Of a stretch of DNA of 64,000 nt, positions 25,057 through 33,644 are shown piece by piece (the first letter of the stretch is position 1; the number at the start of each line of letters is the position of its first letter). Origin of the DNA: VRUE01 sp963702955 (lineage in GTDB: Bacteria > Actinomycetota > Thermoleophilia > Solirubrobacterales > 70-9); NCBI GenBank assembly GCA_963702955.1, contig OY969774.1, positions 2,170,001 to 2,234,000 on the forward strand. The letters run 5' to 3'. The notes under the pieces were generated by a model that made no database searches, was not told where the DNA came from, and worked only from the letters and a program-made list of their open reading frames with translations. A program made the translations under genes and the position numbers.

Positions 25057-25943
25057 GCGGCAAGCGGCTCTCGGTCCTCGTGCCGGTTCGCGACGCTGCC
25101 GCGACCCTGCCGGCGCTGCTCGACTCGCTGTCGCGGCAGGCCGACCCGGCGGAGATCGAGGTGCTGGTTCTCGACGACGGCTCGACCGACGACACGGTCG
25201 AGGTCCTGGCCCGCTATCCAGGCGTCCGCCACCTGCGCCTCGGCGCTCGCCGGGGCGTCCCGGCGGCGCTCAACGCCGGGGTCGAGGCTGCGAGCGCGCC
25301 GATCGTCGCCCTGACCGACGGCGACTGCGTCCCCGCCGAAGACTGGGTCGCAGCCGGCCTGGCGGCCTTCGATCGCGACCCGGAGGCGGCCGTCGTCGCC
25401 GGCGAGGTGACGATCGCGCTGACGGAGCCGAACCTGGCCGGCCTGGTCAACGCCGCCACCTTCCTCGACCAGGAGCGCTTCGTGCGCGAGGGCCACTTCG
25501 CCACCGCGAACGTCTGGCTCACCCGCGAGGCGCTGGCGCGGGCGGGCCGCTTCGACGAGACGATCGAGTGGGGCTGCTTCGATACCGAGTACGGGTTCCG
25601 GCTCGGACGGGCCGGGTTCCGGCCGCGCTACGCGCCCGAGGTCGTCGTCCACCACCCACCGCGCCCCTCGCTGCGAGCGCTGGCGAAGAAGGCGCGGCGG
25701 GTGGGGAGGGGACGCGCCCAGATCGGGGCGCCGCCGATGCTCTCCTCGCCACGGGGGCTGCTGCCGAGCCGCTCGCTGCGCGGCAAGGAGCGGCTCGCCC
25801 GGCTCGGGGTGGAGGTCGGACCGGGCGAGGAGCTGCGCGTCTCGCTCGCCCAGTACTTCTCGGTCCACCTGCCGATGCTGCTCGCCGAGACGGCCGAGGC
25901 GCGGCGCCGGCGAGTGGGTGCCGGCGGCGAGGCGGTCCGATGA
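25053..25943 (+). CDS. Glycosyltransferase family 2
   Basis: ATG overlaps the ABC-exporter stop (ATGA); 296 residues. GT-A fold signature: RLSVLVPVRDAAATLPALLDSL, LVLDDGSTDDTVE, metal-binding TDGDC, and a downstream E-W-GCFDTEYGFRL motif in place of the ED box. An inverting transferase using a nucleotide sugar at the inner membrane face. First of four consecutive GT2 genes joined by short overlaps, suggesting stepwise assembly of a repeat unit of several sugars. Confidence 0.85.
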   Translation: MSGKRLSVLVPVRDAAATLPALLDSLSRQADPAEIEVLVLDDGSTDDTVEVLARYPGVRHLRLGARRGVPAALNAGVEAASAPIVALTDGDCVPAEDWVAAGLAAFDRDPEAAVVAGEVTIALTEPNLAGLVNAATFLDQERFVREGHFATANVWLTREALARAGRFDETIEWGCFDTEYGFRLGRAGFRPRYAPEVVVHHPPRPSLRALAKKARRVGRGRAQIGAPPMLSSPRGLLPSRSLRGKERLARLGVEVGPGEELRVSLAQYFSVHLPMLLAETAEARRRRVGAGGEAVR

Positions 25944-26965
25944 AGGCACCGGAAACGACGACGGTGGTGATGCCGACGGCGCGGCGCGCCGGCCACCTGG
26001 CGCTGACGCTGGAGCGGCTGCTCGCGAGCGATCCGGGGGGCGCGCTGGTCGAGGTCGTCGTCGTCCAGGACGGCCCGGACCCGGAGACGTCGCGGCTGCT
26101 GACATCGCTGCGCGAGCGTGAGCCACGCATCGCCCACGTCGAGCACGAGACCTCGCGCGGCTCCTACGCGGCGCGGAATGCGGGCGCTGCCCGCGCCACC
26201 GGCGAGCTGCTGATCTTCGTCAACGACGACATGCTGGTCGACGGCCCGTTCGTCCGCGCCCACCTGGAAGCCCACCTGCGGCACGGCTCGGCCGTGGTGG
26301 TCGGCGATCATCGCGAGTTCCCGCCGGGGGTTCTGCGCGAGCTCGAATCGTCGCCGTTCGGCCGCTTTCGCCTCGAGACCGAGGAGTGGCTGCGGACGGC
26401 GCTGCTCGAAGCGGGCGAGCCGCTCGGCGACGGTGCCGTGCTGACCCCCCTTCTCGACGCCTGCAACATGAGCCTGTCGCGGGCGCTGTTCGAGCGGATG
26501 GGCGGCTTCGACGAGGCCTTTCCCTGGCTGGGGGACCAGGAGTTCTCGCTGCGCGCCCGCGAGTTCGGGACCCGGCTCGTCTACGAGCCGGCGATCAGGG
26601 CTTTCCACAACGACCCCCGGACCGACTTCCGCGCCTACTGCAGGCGGCTTGAGGTCGGCTCACGGCCGACGGCGCAGCTTGCCCGCGCCCATCCCGGCAT
26701 CCACGGCAAGGGCGAGCTGCTGCGCGCCTGCGCGCCGATCTCCGCCGCCGACCCGGCTTCGCTGAAGGCGAAGAAGGCGGTCAAGGCGGTCTTCAGCAGG
26801 CCCCGGCCGCTCGCCCTCCTGCACTCGCTGATCTCCGGGCTGGAGGCCCGCGAAGCGCCCGAGTGGGCGCTCAAGCTCCTCTACCGCGGCGTGCTCGGGT
26901 TTCACATCTTCGCGGGGGTGAGGACTGGAGTGGCGGCGGAGGCGAAGCGGGCCGATGGATCGTGA
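25940..26965 (+). CDS. Glycosyltransferase family 2
   Basis: ATGA overlap with the preceding gene; 341 residues. TTVVMPTARRAGHLALTLERLL, VVVQDGPDPETSRLL, YAARNAGAARATGELLIFVNDD (metal-binding N-D-D in place of D-x-D), and GGFDEAFPWLGDQEFSLRAREFG (acceptor/base region). The C-terminal 80 residues form a helical tail. Donor sugar unknown. The closest family pattern is rhamnosyl- or galactofuranosyl-type GT2 enzymes, but this is not decisive. Confidence 0.85.
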   Translation: MKAPETTTVVMPTARRAGHLALTLERLLASDPGGALVEVVVVQDGPDPETSRLLTSLREREPRIAHVEHETSRGSYAARNAGAARATGELLIFVNDDMLVDGPFVRAHLEAHLRHGSAVVVGDHREFPPGVLRELESSPFGRFRLETEEWLRTALLEAGEPLGDGAVLTPLLDACNMSLSRALFERMGGFDEAFPWLGDQEFSLRAREFGTRLVYEPAIRAFHNDPRTDFRAYCRRLEVGSRPTAQLARAHPGIHGKGELLRACAPISAADPASLKAKKAVKAVFSRPRPLALLHSLISGLEAREAPEWALKLLYRGVLGFHIFAGVRTGVAAEAKRADGS

Positions 26966-27851
26966 GACGGTGTCCGTGATCGTCCCGGCCTTCAACGCCG
27001 AGTCGACGATCGCGGACACGCTGAGCTCGGTGCTCGATCAGAGCCACCCGGTCGAGGAGGTGCTCGTCGTCGACGACGGCTCGACCGACGGCACCCGCGA
27101 GGCGGTCGCCGGATTCGACCCGCGAGTGCGCTGCATAAGCACGCCGAATCGCGGCGTCGCCCGCGCCCGCAACCGCGGCCTTGAGGAGGCGAGCGGGCGC
27201 TGGGTCGCCTTCGTCGATGCCGACGATCGCTGGCTGCCGGGCAAGGTCGAGGCGCAGCTCGCGGCCCTGGGACAGGCCGGCGCCCCGGCCGCTGCGACGA
27301 CCCGCGCCGTGCCGGTGGGCTTCGACGGGCGACCGATCGGGGAGGAGTTCGGCGAAGGCCTCGCGCCGGCCGACCTGCCGCGTGCCCTGATGGAGAGCGG
27401 GATGGTGGCAGGGCCGATCTCCTCGTTGCTGGAGCCGACCGAGCTGGCGAGGGAGATCGGCTTCGACCCCCGCCTCAGCCAGTGCGCCGATCTCCACCAT
27501 CTGGTACGGCTGAGCCTGCGCGCCCGCGTGGTCGTCGTCCCCGACCTCTGCGTCGAGTACCGGCGCGAGGGGGACAGGCTGAGCGATGACATCGGCCTGC
27601 TCGAAAGAGACACGATGCGGGCCCTGTCGCTGCTGTTCGAGTTCGACGTCCGCCTGCCCTGGCGCGTGCGCCGGCGCATCCGCTGCCTGCAATGGCTGCT
27701 GATCGCCGGCTCGTGGTTCGAGGTCGGCCGCACCGGCCGCGCTGTCGCGGCCGGATCCAGGGCCGCGGCTCAGGATCCCGTCTGGGCGCTGCGGTCCGCC
27801 GGTCGGCTCGTCGGCGCGATTCGCAAACGGCAAGCGCGGGCGCGATCGTGA
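26955..27851 (+). CDS. Glycosyltransferase family 2
   Basis: ATG lies 11 bp inside the previous gene; 298 residues. VSVIVPAFNAESTIADTL, LVVDDGSTDGTREAV, GVARARNRGLEEASGRWVAF followed by the D-x-D-D metal site (VDADDRW). The C-terminal third lacks a clear ED-box and instead has a basic helical region (LPWRVRRRIRCLQWLL) that may lie on the membrane. Part of the coupled GT2 series. Confidence 0.85.
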   Translation: MDRETVSVIVPAFNAESTIADTLSSVLDQSHPVEEVLVVDDGSTDGTREAVAGFDPRVRCISTPNRGVARARNRGLEEASGRWVAFVDADDRWLPGKVEAQLAALGQAGAPAAATTRAVPVGFDGRPIGEEFGEGLAPADLPRALMESGMVAGPISSLLEPTELAREIGFDPRLSQCADLHHLVRLSLRARVVVVPDLCVEYRREGDRLSDDIGLLERDTMRALSLLFEFDVRLPWRVRRRIRCLQWLLIAGSWFEVGRTGRAVAAGSRAAAQDPVWALRSAGRLVGAIRKRQARARS

Positions 27852-28750
27852 GCGTCGAGATGAAGGTCAGCGTGGTAATGCCGGTGTGGAACGGCGCCGG
27901 GACGATCGAGCGCGCGGTGCAGAGCGCGCTGTCGCAGGAGCCGACGGGCGAGGTGGTGATCGTCAACGACGGCAGCGAGGACGAGACCGGGCAGGTGTGC
28001 GCCGGCCTGGCCGAGTCGGATCCGCGCGTCCGCTACCTCCGCCAGGAGCACGGCGGCACCTCGACGGCGCGCAATCGCGGCCTGCGAGCCGCGCGGCACG
28101 ACTTCGTCGGCTTCCTCGACTCCGACGATGTCTGGCTTTCCGGCAAGCTGGACGCGCAGCTGGCCGTCTTCCGCTCGGACGGCGACACGGTCGGGGTCCA
28201 GACCTCGATCCACCTGCGCGACGAGGGGGCCGAGGGGGGACCGCTGCGCATGGACTGCAAGCCGGGCGTGCTCGGGCTTGCCGATGCCCTCGGTTTCGTC
28301 GGGATGCCGGCTTTCTCGACCGTGATCGCCCGCCGCGAGGTCGCGCTGCGGGTCGGGTTCAATCCCGCCTATCGCGTGCTGGAGGACTGGGACTTCCTGG
28401 TCCGGCTGGCGGCCGCCGGGACCGTGCGGGGCGTCCCCGAGCCGCTGGTCGTCTACTTCCGCAGCCGCGTCGGCACGCGGCGCCCGGACCTCGCCGCCTA
28501 CGAAGCGGCGGTGGCCGCCGTCTACCGCGAGGCCGAGCGAACGGGGGGTTTCGGGCTCGGCCTCACGGCCCGCGACCTGCGCGAAGCCCGCGCGCGCGGC
28601 TGCTACATGCTCGCCGGCACCTCCAAGCAGGCCGGCAAGCCGCTCAGCGTCCTCCGCTGGCTGGCCGAGTCCCTGCGCCTGCACCCGCCCACCTGCGCCC
28701 ACCTGCTCCTCGCCGCCACCTCGAAGCACCGCAAAAGCGCCTCGAGCTAG
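27848..28750 (+). CDS. Glycosyltransferase family 2
   Basis: GTG 27848 overlaps the upstream stop (GTGA); ATG 27860 is an alternative. 300 residues. KVSVVMPVWNGAGTIERAV, VIVNDGSEDETGQ, GTSTARNRGLRAARHDFVGF with the LDSDDVW metal site, and YRVLEDWDFLVRLA (ED box, catalytic base region). Last gene of the plus-strand run; converges with a sulfotransferase gene 11 bp downstream. Confidence 0.85.
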   Translation: MSVEMKVSVVMPVWNGAGTIERAVQSALSQEPTGEVVIVNDGSEDETGQVCAGLAESDPRVRYLRQEHGGTSTARNRGLRAARHDFVGFLDSDDVWLSGKLDAQLAVFRSDGDTVGVQTSIHLRDEGAEGGPLRMDCKPGVLGLADALGFVGMPAFSTVIARREVALRVGFNPAYRVLEDWDFLVRLAAAGTVRGVPEPLVVYFRSRVGTRRPDLAAYEAAVAAVYREAERTGGFGLGLTARDLREARARGCYMLAGTSKQAGKPLSVLRWLAESLRLHPPTCAHLLLAATSKHRKSASS

Positions 28751-28761
28751 ACGGCACGTCA

Positions 28762-29841
28762 TTAGCGGTCTGGGCGCAGCGTCTCTCGGCCGCGGGCTCG
28801 GCGGGCGGCCAGGAGCGCCAGGCGGCCGAGGTCCGCGCGGGCGCCGGCGCCGGGCGGCGGTGGGAGGAGGAGCAGGCGCGGCTCGCGCCACGGGTCGGCG
28901 GCGGCGGCGATTCGGGTTCCCGCGGCGCAGATCTCGATCAGCGCCCGCTCGTTCGCCTCGATCGAGCGCCGGTCGAGGGGGTGGACCGCGACCGTGCCGC
29001 TCGGCGGCGCGCCGGGCTCATAGCCGAAGTCGGCGATCCCCTCGACGCACAGGTAGGAGACCGCCCGCGCGACGTCCGCCGGCAACGCGGTCCTCCACTG
29101 CGCCTCGCGATTCGGGTCGATCGGGCCGGCGACGCCGGCCTTCCAGGTCTCGCCCTCCGAGGCGACCGCCCGGCCGGAGGCGCTGGTGTCGAGCATCGCC
29201 GGCTCGTAGTCCTCCTCGACGAAGTCGCAGAGCTCCCGCAGACGAGCCTCCGGGTCGCGGATCAGGTCCTCGTAGCGCACGGTGAAGGCCCACTCGTCGG
29301 TCGCGAAGAAGGCCCTGCTAGCCCCGTGCCATTCGGCCCACAGCAGGGCGTTGGCGAGGGTCGAGTCGCTCGCCGCCGGCAGCTTGCGCATCGAGGCGGC
29401 GCTGTCGCGCGGGTCCCTGACGATCCTCACGACCCGCGCCTGCGGCCAGGCACGCCGGATCGCCGCCAGGTGCAGGATGTGGTTCGGCGTCTTCTCCGCC
29501 CAGCGCGGCTTTCCCTCACGCGCCGCGAGGGTCGCGGTGAGCGACTCCAGCATCGCGGCGACGCTCGGCTCGCGCCGCGCCAGCGCGTCCCACAGCTCGT
29601 TCTCGTCGATCCCGAACAGGTCGATCACTCGCTGGTCCGCTACCGACAGGGTGGAGATCAGCTCGACGGCGCGCTGCGGCCAGCGGTCGTCGCCTGCGGC
29701 CTCGGCGAGGCCCTTGGGCCTCCGCTTGCTGAAGAGCTGCGTCTCGGGGCCGCAGGAGATGCGGCTGTGGGCCCCGAGCATCGCCGCCAGCAGCGTCGTG
29801 CCGGAGCGCGGCGCGCCGACGACGAAGATCGGATCGGCCAT
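28762..29841 (-). CDS. Sulfotransferase (Sulfotransfer_1/3-like)
   Basis: 359 residues. PAPS-binding loop at the very N-terminus (FVVGAPRSGTTLLAAMLGAH), 3'-phosphate motif VVRIVRDPRDSAASMRKL, and a conserved Tyr-Glu-Asp segment VRYEDLIRDPEARLREL. Soluble, no membrane segment. Predicted to add sulfate to a glycan or other secondary metabolite. One base separates it from the upstream sulfotransferase gene, so the two form an operon. The C-terminal 35 residues are Arg/Pro/Ala-rich. Confidence 0.85.
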   Translation of the reverse strand: MADPIFVVGAPRSGTTLLAAMLGAHSRISCGPETQLFSKRRPKGLAEAAGDDRWPQRAVELISTLSVADQRVIDLFGIDENELWDALARREPSVAAMLESLTATLAAREGKPRWAEKTPNHILHLAAIRRAWPQARVVRIVRDPRDSAASMRKLPAASDSTLANALLWAEWHGASRAFFATDEWAFTVRYEDLIRDPEARLRELCDFVEEDYEPAMLDTSASGRAVASEGETWKAGVAGPIDPNREAQWRTALPADVARAVSYLCVEGIADFGYEPGAPPSGTVAVHPLDRRSIEANERALIEICAAGTRIAAAADPWREPRLLLLPPPPGAGARADLGRLALLAARRARGRETLRPDR

Positions 29842-29842
29842 C

Positions 29843-30709
29843 TCAGGTGTCGCCGAAGTGACGCCAGCGGCCGGGGTCGAAGCCGTAGTCGGCGCGCAGG
29901 CGCCTCACCTCGGGCAGCAGCTCCTCGCGCATCGCCTCGCGCTGCCGCTCGTCGAGCACTCTCGCCGGCCCGCCGATCTCGGCGCGCGTGTTCTCCGGCG
30001 GCGCAAGCGCGAACTCGAACTCGTCGAGCTCGAGGAAGTCGCGACAACGGTTGAGCAGAGCCCGGCTGCCGCCCTCGCCCTTGAGGTCCTCGAGGTCGAG
30101 CAGCAGCATCTGCCTGGGCTCGAACGCCTCGGCGAAGCGGTCGAGCTGGGTCGCGTAGCGCGAGACGTAGAGGGCATGGCGGAGCTGCTCGTCGGGCACG
30201 TTCGAGGGGTCTACGCGCCCTTTGGCGACCTGGTGGGCGAGCTGCGACTCGGCCCGCTCGACCGGGTCGCGCATGATGTAGACGATGCGGATGGAGGCGC
30301 CGGTCGACTCGGCGTAGGCGGCGATCTCCTTCGGCACGTGCAGGACCGGATTGCCCTCCGCGGCCCAGCCGGGGGGCTGCGGGAACTTCGAGTATCCGGT
30401 CGAGGCCTCGACCGCACAGGTATGCCTGCGCGAGTCGAAGCGCCACAGTTCCGGGTAGGTCCGGCCGGCGTCGCTCCACAGGGGCGGCCGCGAGAAGAAC
30501 TCGGGCTCCTTCCAGCGGGAGGGACATACCTGCGGGTGCTGGGCGAGCAGGGAGAAGAGGCTGCTGGTCCCCGACTTCATCGCGCCGACGATCAGCCCGT
30601 AGCTGGGGATGTCCGAGCTGCTGCGCAGCATCCGCGCCCGGCGGATCGTCTTGCGCAGAAGCCGCTCGGGCCGGCGTTCGCGCGAGCCTGGCTGGACGTT
30701 CACCTCCAT
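29843..30709 (-). CDS. Sulfotransferase (heparan-sulfotransferase-like)
   Basis: 288 residues. The PAPS loop GLIVGAMKSGTSSLF lies about 38 residues in, followed by KEPEFFSRP (the K-E-P-x-F/Y-F motif typical of heparan N-/O-sulfotransferase relatives) and IVYIMRDPVERAESQLAHQV for 3'-phosphate binding. These features favour a carbohydrate acceptor. First gene of a two-gene minus-strand operon, divergent from the methyltransferase with a 32-bp gap. ATG 30709 is used; GTG 30703 is possible. Confidence 0.85.
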   Translation of the reverse strand: MEVNVQPGSRERRPERLLRKTIRRARMLRSSSDIPSYGLIVGAMKSGTSSLFSLLAQHPQVCPSRWKEPEFFSRPPLWSDAGRTYPELWRFDSRRHTCAVEASTGYSKFPQPPGWAAEGNPVLHVPKEIAAYAESTGASIRIVYIMRDPVERAESQLAHQVAKGRVDPSNVPDEQLRHALYVSRYATQLDRFAEAFEPRQMLLLDLEDLKGEGGSRALLNRCRDFLELDEFEFALAPPENTRAEIGGPARVLDERQREAMREELLPEVRRLRADYGFDPGRWRHFGDT

Positions 30710-30741
30710 CTGGCGACCAGACCCTACACTCCCGTTCGCAA

Positions 30742-31677
30742 ATGGCGACCGGGGACCAGGTCATTGCGCGGGAGCCCGACTGCGCGCAGGAGAGACGCGC
30801 CTGTCCCGTCTGCGGGAGTAGCCGCCTGCAGCCCCTGCGCGGCTACGAGCGCGCGCATCTGGTCCGCTGCCGGGAGTGCGGCCTCGTCTTCGCCGGTCGG
30901 AGCCCGAGCGAAGCGGAGCTGGCCGCGAACTACGGCGGCTATTCGCGCGCCGACCACGACTCGCCGATCACCCGCCGGCGCTATCGCGAGCTGCTCGACG
31001 GCTTCGAGCCCTATCGCCGCAGCGGCCGCATCCTCGACATGGGCTGCGGGGTCGGCTTCTTCCTAGAGGAGGCGCGGGAGCGCGGCTGGGAGGCGTGCGG
31101 CTCCGAGTTCGAGCCGCGGGCGGTCGAGATCGTTCGGGCCAAGGGCCTGCGCTGCGTGCAGGCGCCGGTCACGGTCAACACCTTCGAGCCCGGCAGCTTC
31201 GACGTCGTCACCGCCTTCGAGGTCGTCGAGCACCTGCGCGAGCCGCTCGACGAGGCGAGGACGATCGCACACGCGCTGCGCCCCGGCGGGCTCTTCTACT
31301 GCACGACGCCGAACTTCTCCTCGCTCAGCCGGCGCGTCCTGCGCAGCCGCTGGAGCGTCATCGCCTACCCCGAGCACCTCTCCTACTTCACGCCGACAAC
31401 GCTGAGCAGCTGGCTCAGCCGGGTCGGCTTCGCCCCGGTGAAGGTTCAGACCACCGGCTTCAGCCCGGCGCGCCTGCGGCGCGGGGTCGCCTCGGCGAAC
31501 GCGTCGAACCGCGACTGCTCCGACGAGCAGCTACGCGTCCAGGTCGAGGGCTCGCGGGCGCTGCGTACCGCGAAGGCCGCCGTCAACGCCGCGCTGGGGA
31601 CCACCCGGACGGGCGACACGATCAAGGGGCACTTCGAGCTGCGCGCCAGGGAAGCTCCCGACCCAGCCGCCGGCTGA
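30742..31677 (+). CDS. SAM-dependent methyltransferase with N-terminal zinc ribbon
   Basis: 311 residues. Four cysteines in two C-x2-C pairs (C21/C24 and C43/C46: CPVCG, CRECG) form a likely Zn ribbon, as in sugar C-methyltransferase relatives. The class I SAM site follows: ILDMGCGVGFFLEEA, with FDVVTAFEVVEHLREP. Probably methylates a sugar of the glycan or caps a chain; the acceptor is not determinable. No Shine-Dalgarno is seen before the ATG, and TACACT sits 11 bp upstream. Its 3' end overlaps the convergent sulfotransferase gene by 56 bp. Confidence 0.8.
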   Translation: MATGDQVIAREPDCAQERRACPVCGSSRLQPLRGYERAHLVRCRECGLVFAGRSPSEAELAANYGGYSRADHDSPITRRRYRELLDGFEPYRRSGRILDMGCGVGFFLEEARERGWEACGSEFEPRAVEIVRAKGLRCVQAPVTVNTFEPGSFDVVTAFEVVEHLREPLDEARTIAHALRPGGLFYCTTPNFSSLSRRVLRSRWSVIAYPEHLSYFTPTTLSSWLSRVGFAPVKVQTTGFSPARLRRGVASANASNRDCSDEQLRVQVEGSRALRTAKAAVNAALGTTRTGDTIKGHFELRAREAPDPAAG

Positions 31678-32542
31678 GCTCCTCGCCGTCGGGCTCGAAG
31701 TACTCCTGCAGCCGCGCGTCGATCGCCGCCGAGCCCCGCGGCTCGGGCTCGGCGCGCTCGACCCGGTTCGCGTTGCGCACCGTCTCCGCCAGTCGCAGGT
31801 AGGCCGCTCGAGGCAGTGTCCCCCGCACCGCCCGCTTCAGCGGGTTGCGCTCGGACTGCAGGCGCTTGATCGCCAGCGCGAGGCCGGCGGAGCGCGGATC
31901 GGCGCCGACGTTGTGACGCACATTCAGGTCCGGCTTGAAGGCCGGGTCGAGGCCGAGCCAGCGGCACTGCTCCTCGTAAAAGGACGCGGGATCGCGCTCG
32001 AACTCCTCCTGGAAGACGACCATCGCGTTCTCCATCGGGAAGCGGTCCTGGATCTCGCCGAGCCAGCGCCCGTACAGCCCCATCTGCAGGTAGACGCGGA
32101 CGCGCCAGTCCTCGCGTCCCTCCCGGTCCATCTCGAGTGCCCGCGCCGCGACCTCCTCGAACGGCTCCTGCGCCTCGCCTTTCAACGACTCCATCCGGAA
32201 TGCCGACCGCGCCCGCGCGACCGGGTCGCGGAGGATCAGCAGCAGCCTGCAGCCGGGGGACGCTTGGCGCAGGCGGTCGAGGGCGGCCGGTTCCGTGTAC
32301 AGCCCGGCGTGCTTGGCGAGCGTCAGCCGCTCGCCGGCGGCGCCGAGCAGCGCGTCGAGCTCCTCCCGTTCACGTTGCTCTGTGTACCCCTTGACCGAGA
32401 AGGCGGTGAACTCCAGCTGGGGATGCGTGGCGACCCCGGGGTGGGCACCGAGGTACTCCTTCAGCGAGGTCGTGCCGCACTTGTGGCCCCCGACGATCAT
32501 GCAGTCGAGGGCTCGGCGTGTTGATGTTCGCCCCGCTGCCAT
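31622..32542 (-). CDS. Sulfotransferase family protein
   Basis: ATG 32542 chosen (MAAGRTSTRRALD) with GAGG 6 bp upstream; the frame is open further upstream but overlaps the divergent glycosyltransferase gene. 306 residues. PAPS loop MIVGGHKCGTTSLKEYLGAH, 3'-phosphate motif LLLILRDPVARARSAFRM, and a C-terminal FQEEFERDP segment. Fourth sulfotransferase of the locus. Overlaps the methyltransferase gene tail to tail. Confidence 0.8.
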   Translation of the reverse strand: MAAGRTSTRRALDCMIVGGHKCGTTSLKEYLGAHPGVATHPQLEFTAFSVKGYTEQREREELDALLGAAGERLTLAKHAGLYTEPAALDRLRQASPGCRLLLILRDPVARARSAFRMESLKGEAQEPFEEVAARALEMDREGREDWRVRVYLQMGLYGRWLGEIQDRFPMENAMVVFQEEFERDPASFYEEQCRWLGLDPAFKPDLNVRHNVGADPRSAGLALAIKRLQSERNPLKRAVRGTLPRAAYLRLAETVRNANRVERAEPEPRGSAAIDARLQEYFEPDGEELSRRLGRELPWRAARSAP

Positions 32543-32575
32543 CGCCCGCCTCGACCATGTTAGCGTCGGCCGATC

Positions 32576-33637
32576 TTGCAGACCATCGGGACCTCGTGCC
32601 AGGGGCCGCTCGACGCGGCCTTCCGCGTGCGGCTCGCGTTGCTCGCTCCGGGGTTGGCCGCCCACGGCGTCGAGTTGCGTCTGCTGCCGCTCTTCTCCGC
32701 CGCCGAGGCGCCGGCGTTCCGCGGCGCCGGCCCCGCCGGCAGGGTGCGAATCCTCGGCCGCGCGCGCAGGCGCCTGCGCGCGGAGCTGCGCGCAGCTGGG
32801 GACAGGGCCGAGACGGTCGTCGTCCAGCGCCAGGTCGACCTCGTCCCCTCGCTGGCGCTGGAGCGCGCTGCGGCGCGCGGGCGCAGGCTCGTCTTCGACG
32901 TCAACGACGCGATCTGGCTGGCCGGGCGGGCGACGGGCGGCCATCCCCTCGGTGTGCTCAAGGGCGCCGCCCGCAAGGTCCGCTGGCTCGCCGAGCGGGC
33001 CGATCGGACGATTGCCGGCAACGAGATCCTCGCCGAGCACCTCGCCGCCCACAGCGACAGCGTGACCGTCGTCCCCTCTCTGGTCGAGCCGGCCGACTAC
33101 GCGCTGCGGTGGCACGAGCAGGGCGAGCAGGTGACGCTCGGCTGGATCGGCTCGCCTACCACTGCCGCCTACCTGCGGCGGATCGTCCCCGCGCTCGAGC
33201 GCTTCGCCGCGCGCTCGCCGCGGCCGGTCCGCCTGGTGGTCGTCGGCGGCGCCGCGCCGCCGCTCTCAGGGGTGCGCGTGGAAGAGCGGCCCTGGAGCAG
33301 CGCCGCCGAGCGCGACGTCCTTGCCGAGATGGACGTCGGGCTGATGCCGCTCGACGACACGCCGTGGTCGCGCGGCAAGTGCGCTTACAAGGCGCTGCAA
33401 TACATGGCAGCCGGGATCCCGCCCGTGGTCAACGACGTCGGTGTCTCCGCTGCCACGGTCGGCGGCGCCGGTTGCGTCGCGGCCGACCCGGAGCAGTGGC
33501 TGGAAGCGCTGGAGACGCTGGTCGCCGACCCCGGCTTGCGCGCCCGCCTCGGCGCCGCCGGCAGGCGGCGGATCGAGAAGGATTTCTCGCCGCGGCGTTG
33601 GCTGCCGACGCTGGCGGCGGCCCTGCGCGGGGACTGA
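32576..33637 (+). CDS. Glycosyltransferase, GT-B/GT4-like
   Basis: TTG start (weak choice; no clear ribosome-binding site), 353 residues. GT-B pattern: VVVQRQVDLVPSLALERAA and VFDVNDAIWL in the N-domain; TLGWIGSPTTAAYL and DVGLMPLDDTPWSRGKCAYK, YMAAGIPPVVNDVG in the donor domain, where GKCAYKALQYMA replaces the usual E-x7-E. Similar proteins occur in many polysaccharide loci. Divergent from a sulfotransferase (33-bp gap), convergent with the ligase gene 7 bp downstream. Confidence 0.75.
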   Translation: MQTIGTSCQGPLDAAFRVRLALLAPGLAAHGVELRLLPLFSAAEAPAFRGAGPAGRVRILGRARRRLRAELRAAGDRAETVVVQRQVDLVPSLALERAAARGRRLVFDVNDAIWLAGRATGGHPLGVLKGAARKVRWLAERADRTIAGNEILAEHLAAHSDSVTVVPSLVEPADYALRWHEQGEQVTLGWIGSPTTAAYLRRIVPALERFAARSPRPVRLVVVGGAAPPLSGVRVEERPWSSAAERDVLAEMDVGLMPLDDTPWSRGKCAYKALQYMAAGIPPVVNDVGVSAATVGGAGCVAADPEQWLEALETLVADPGLRARLGAAGRRRIEKDFSPRRWLPTLAAALRGD

Positions 33638-33644
33638 CCGTCCC

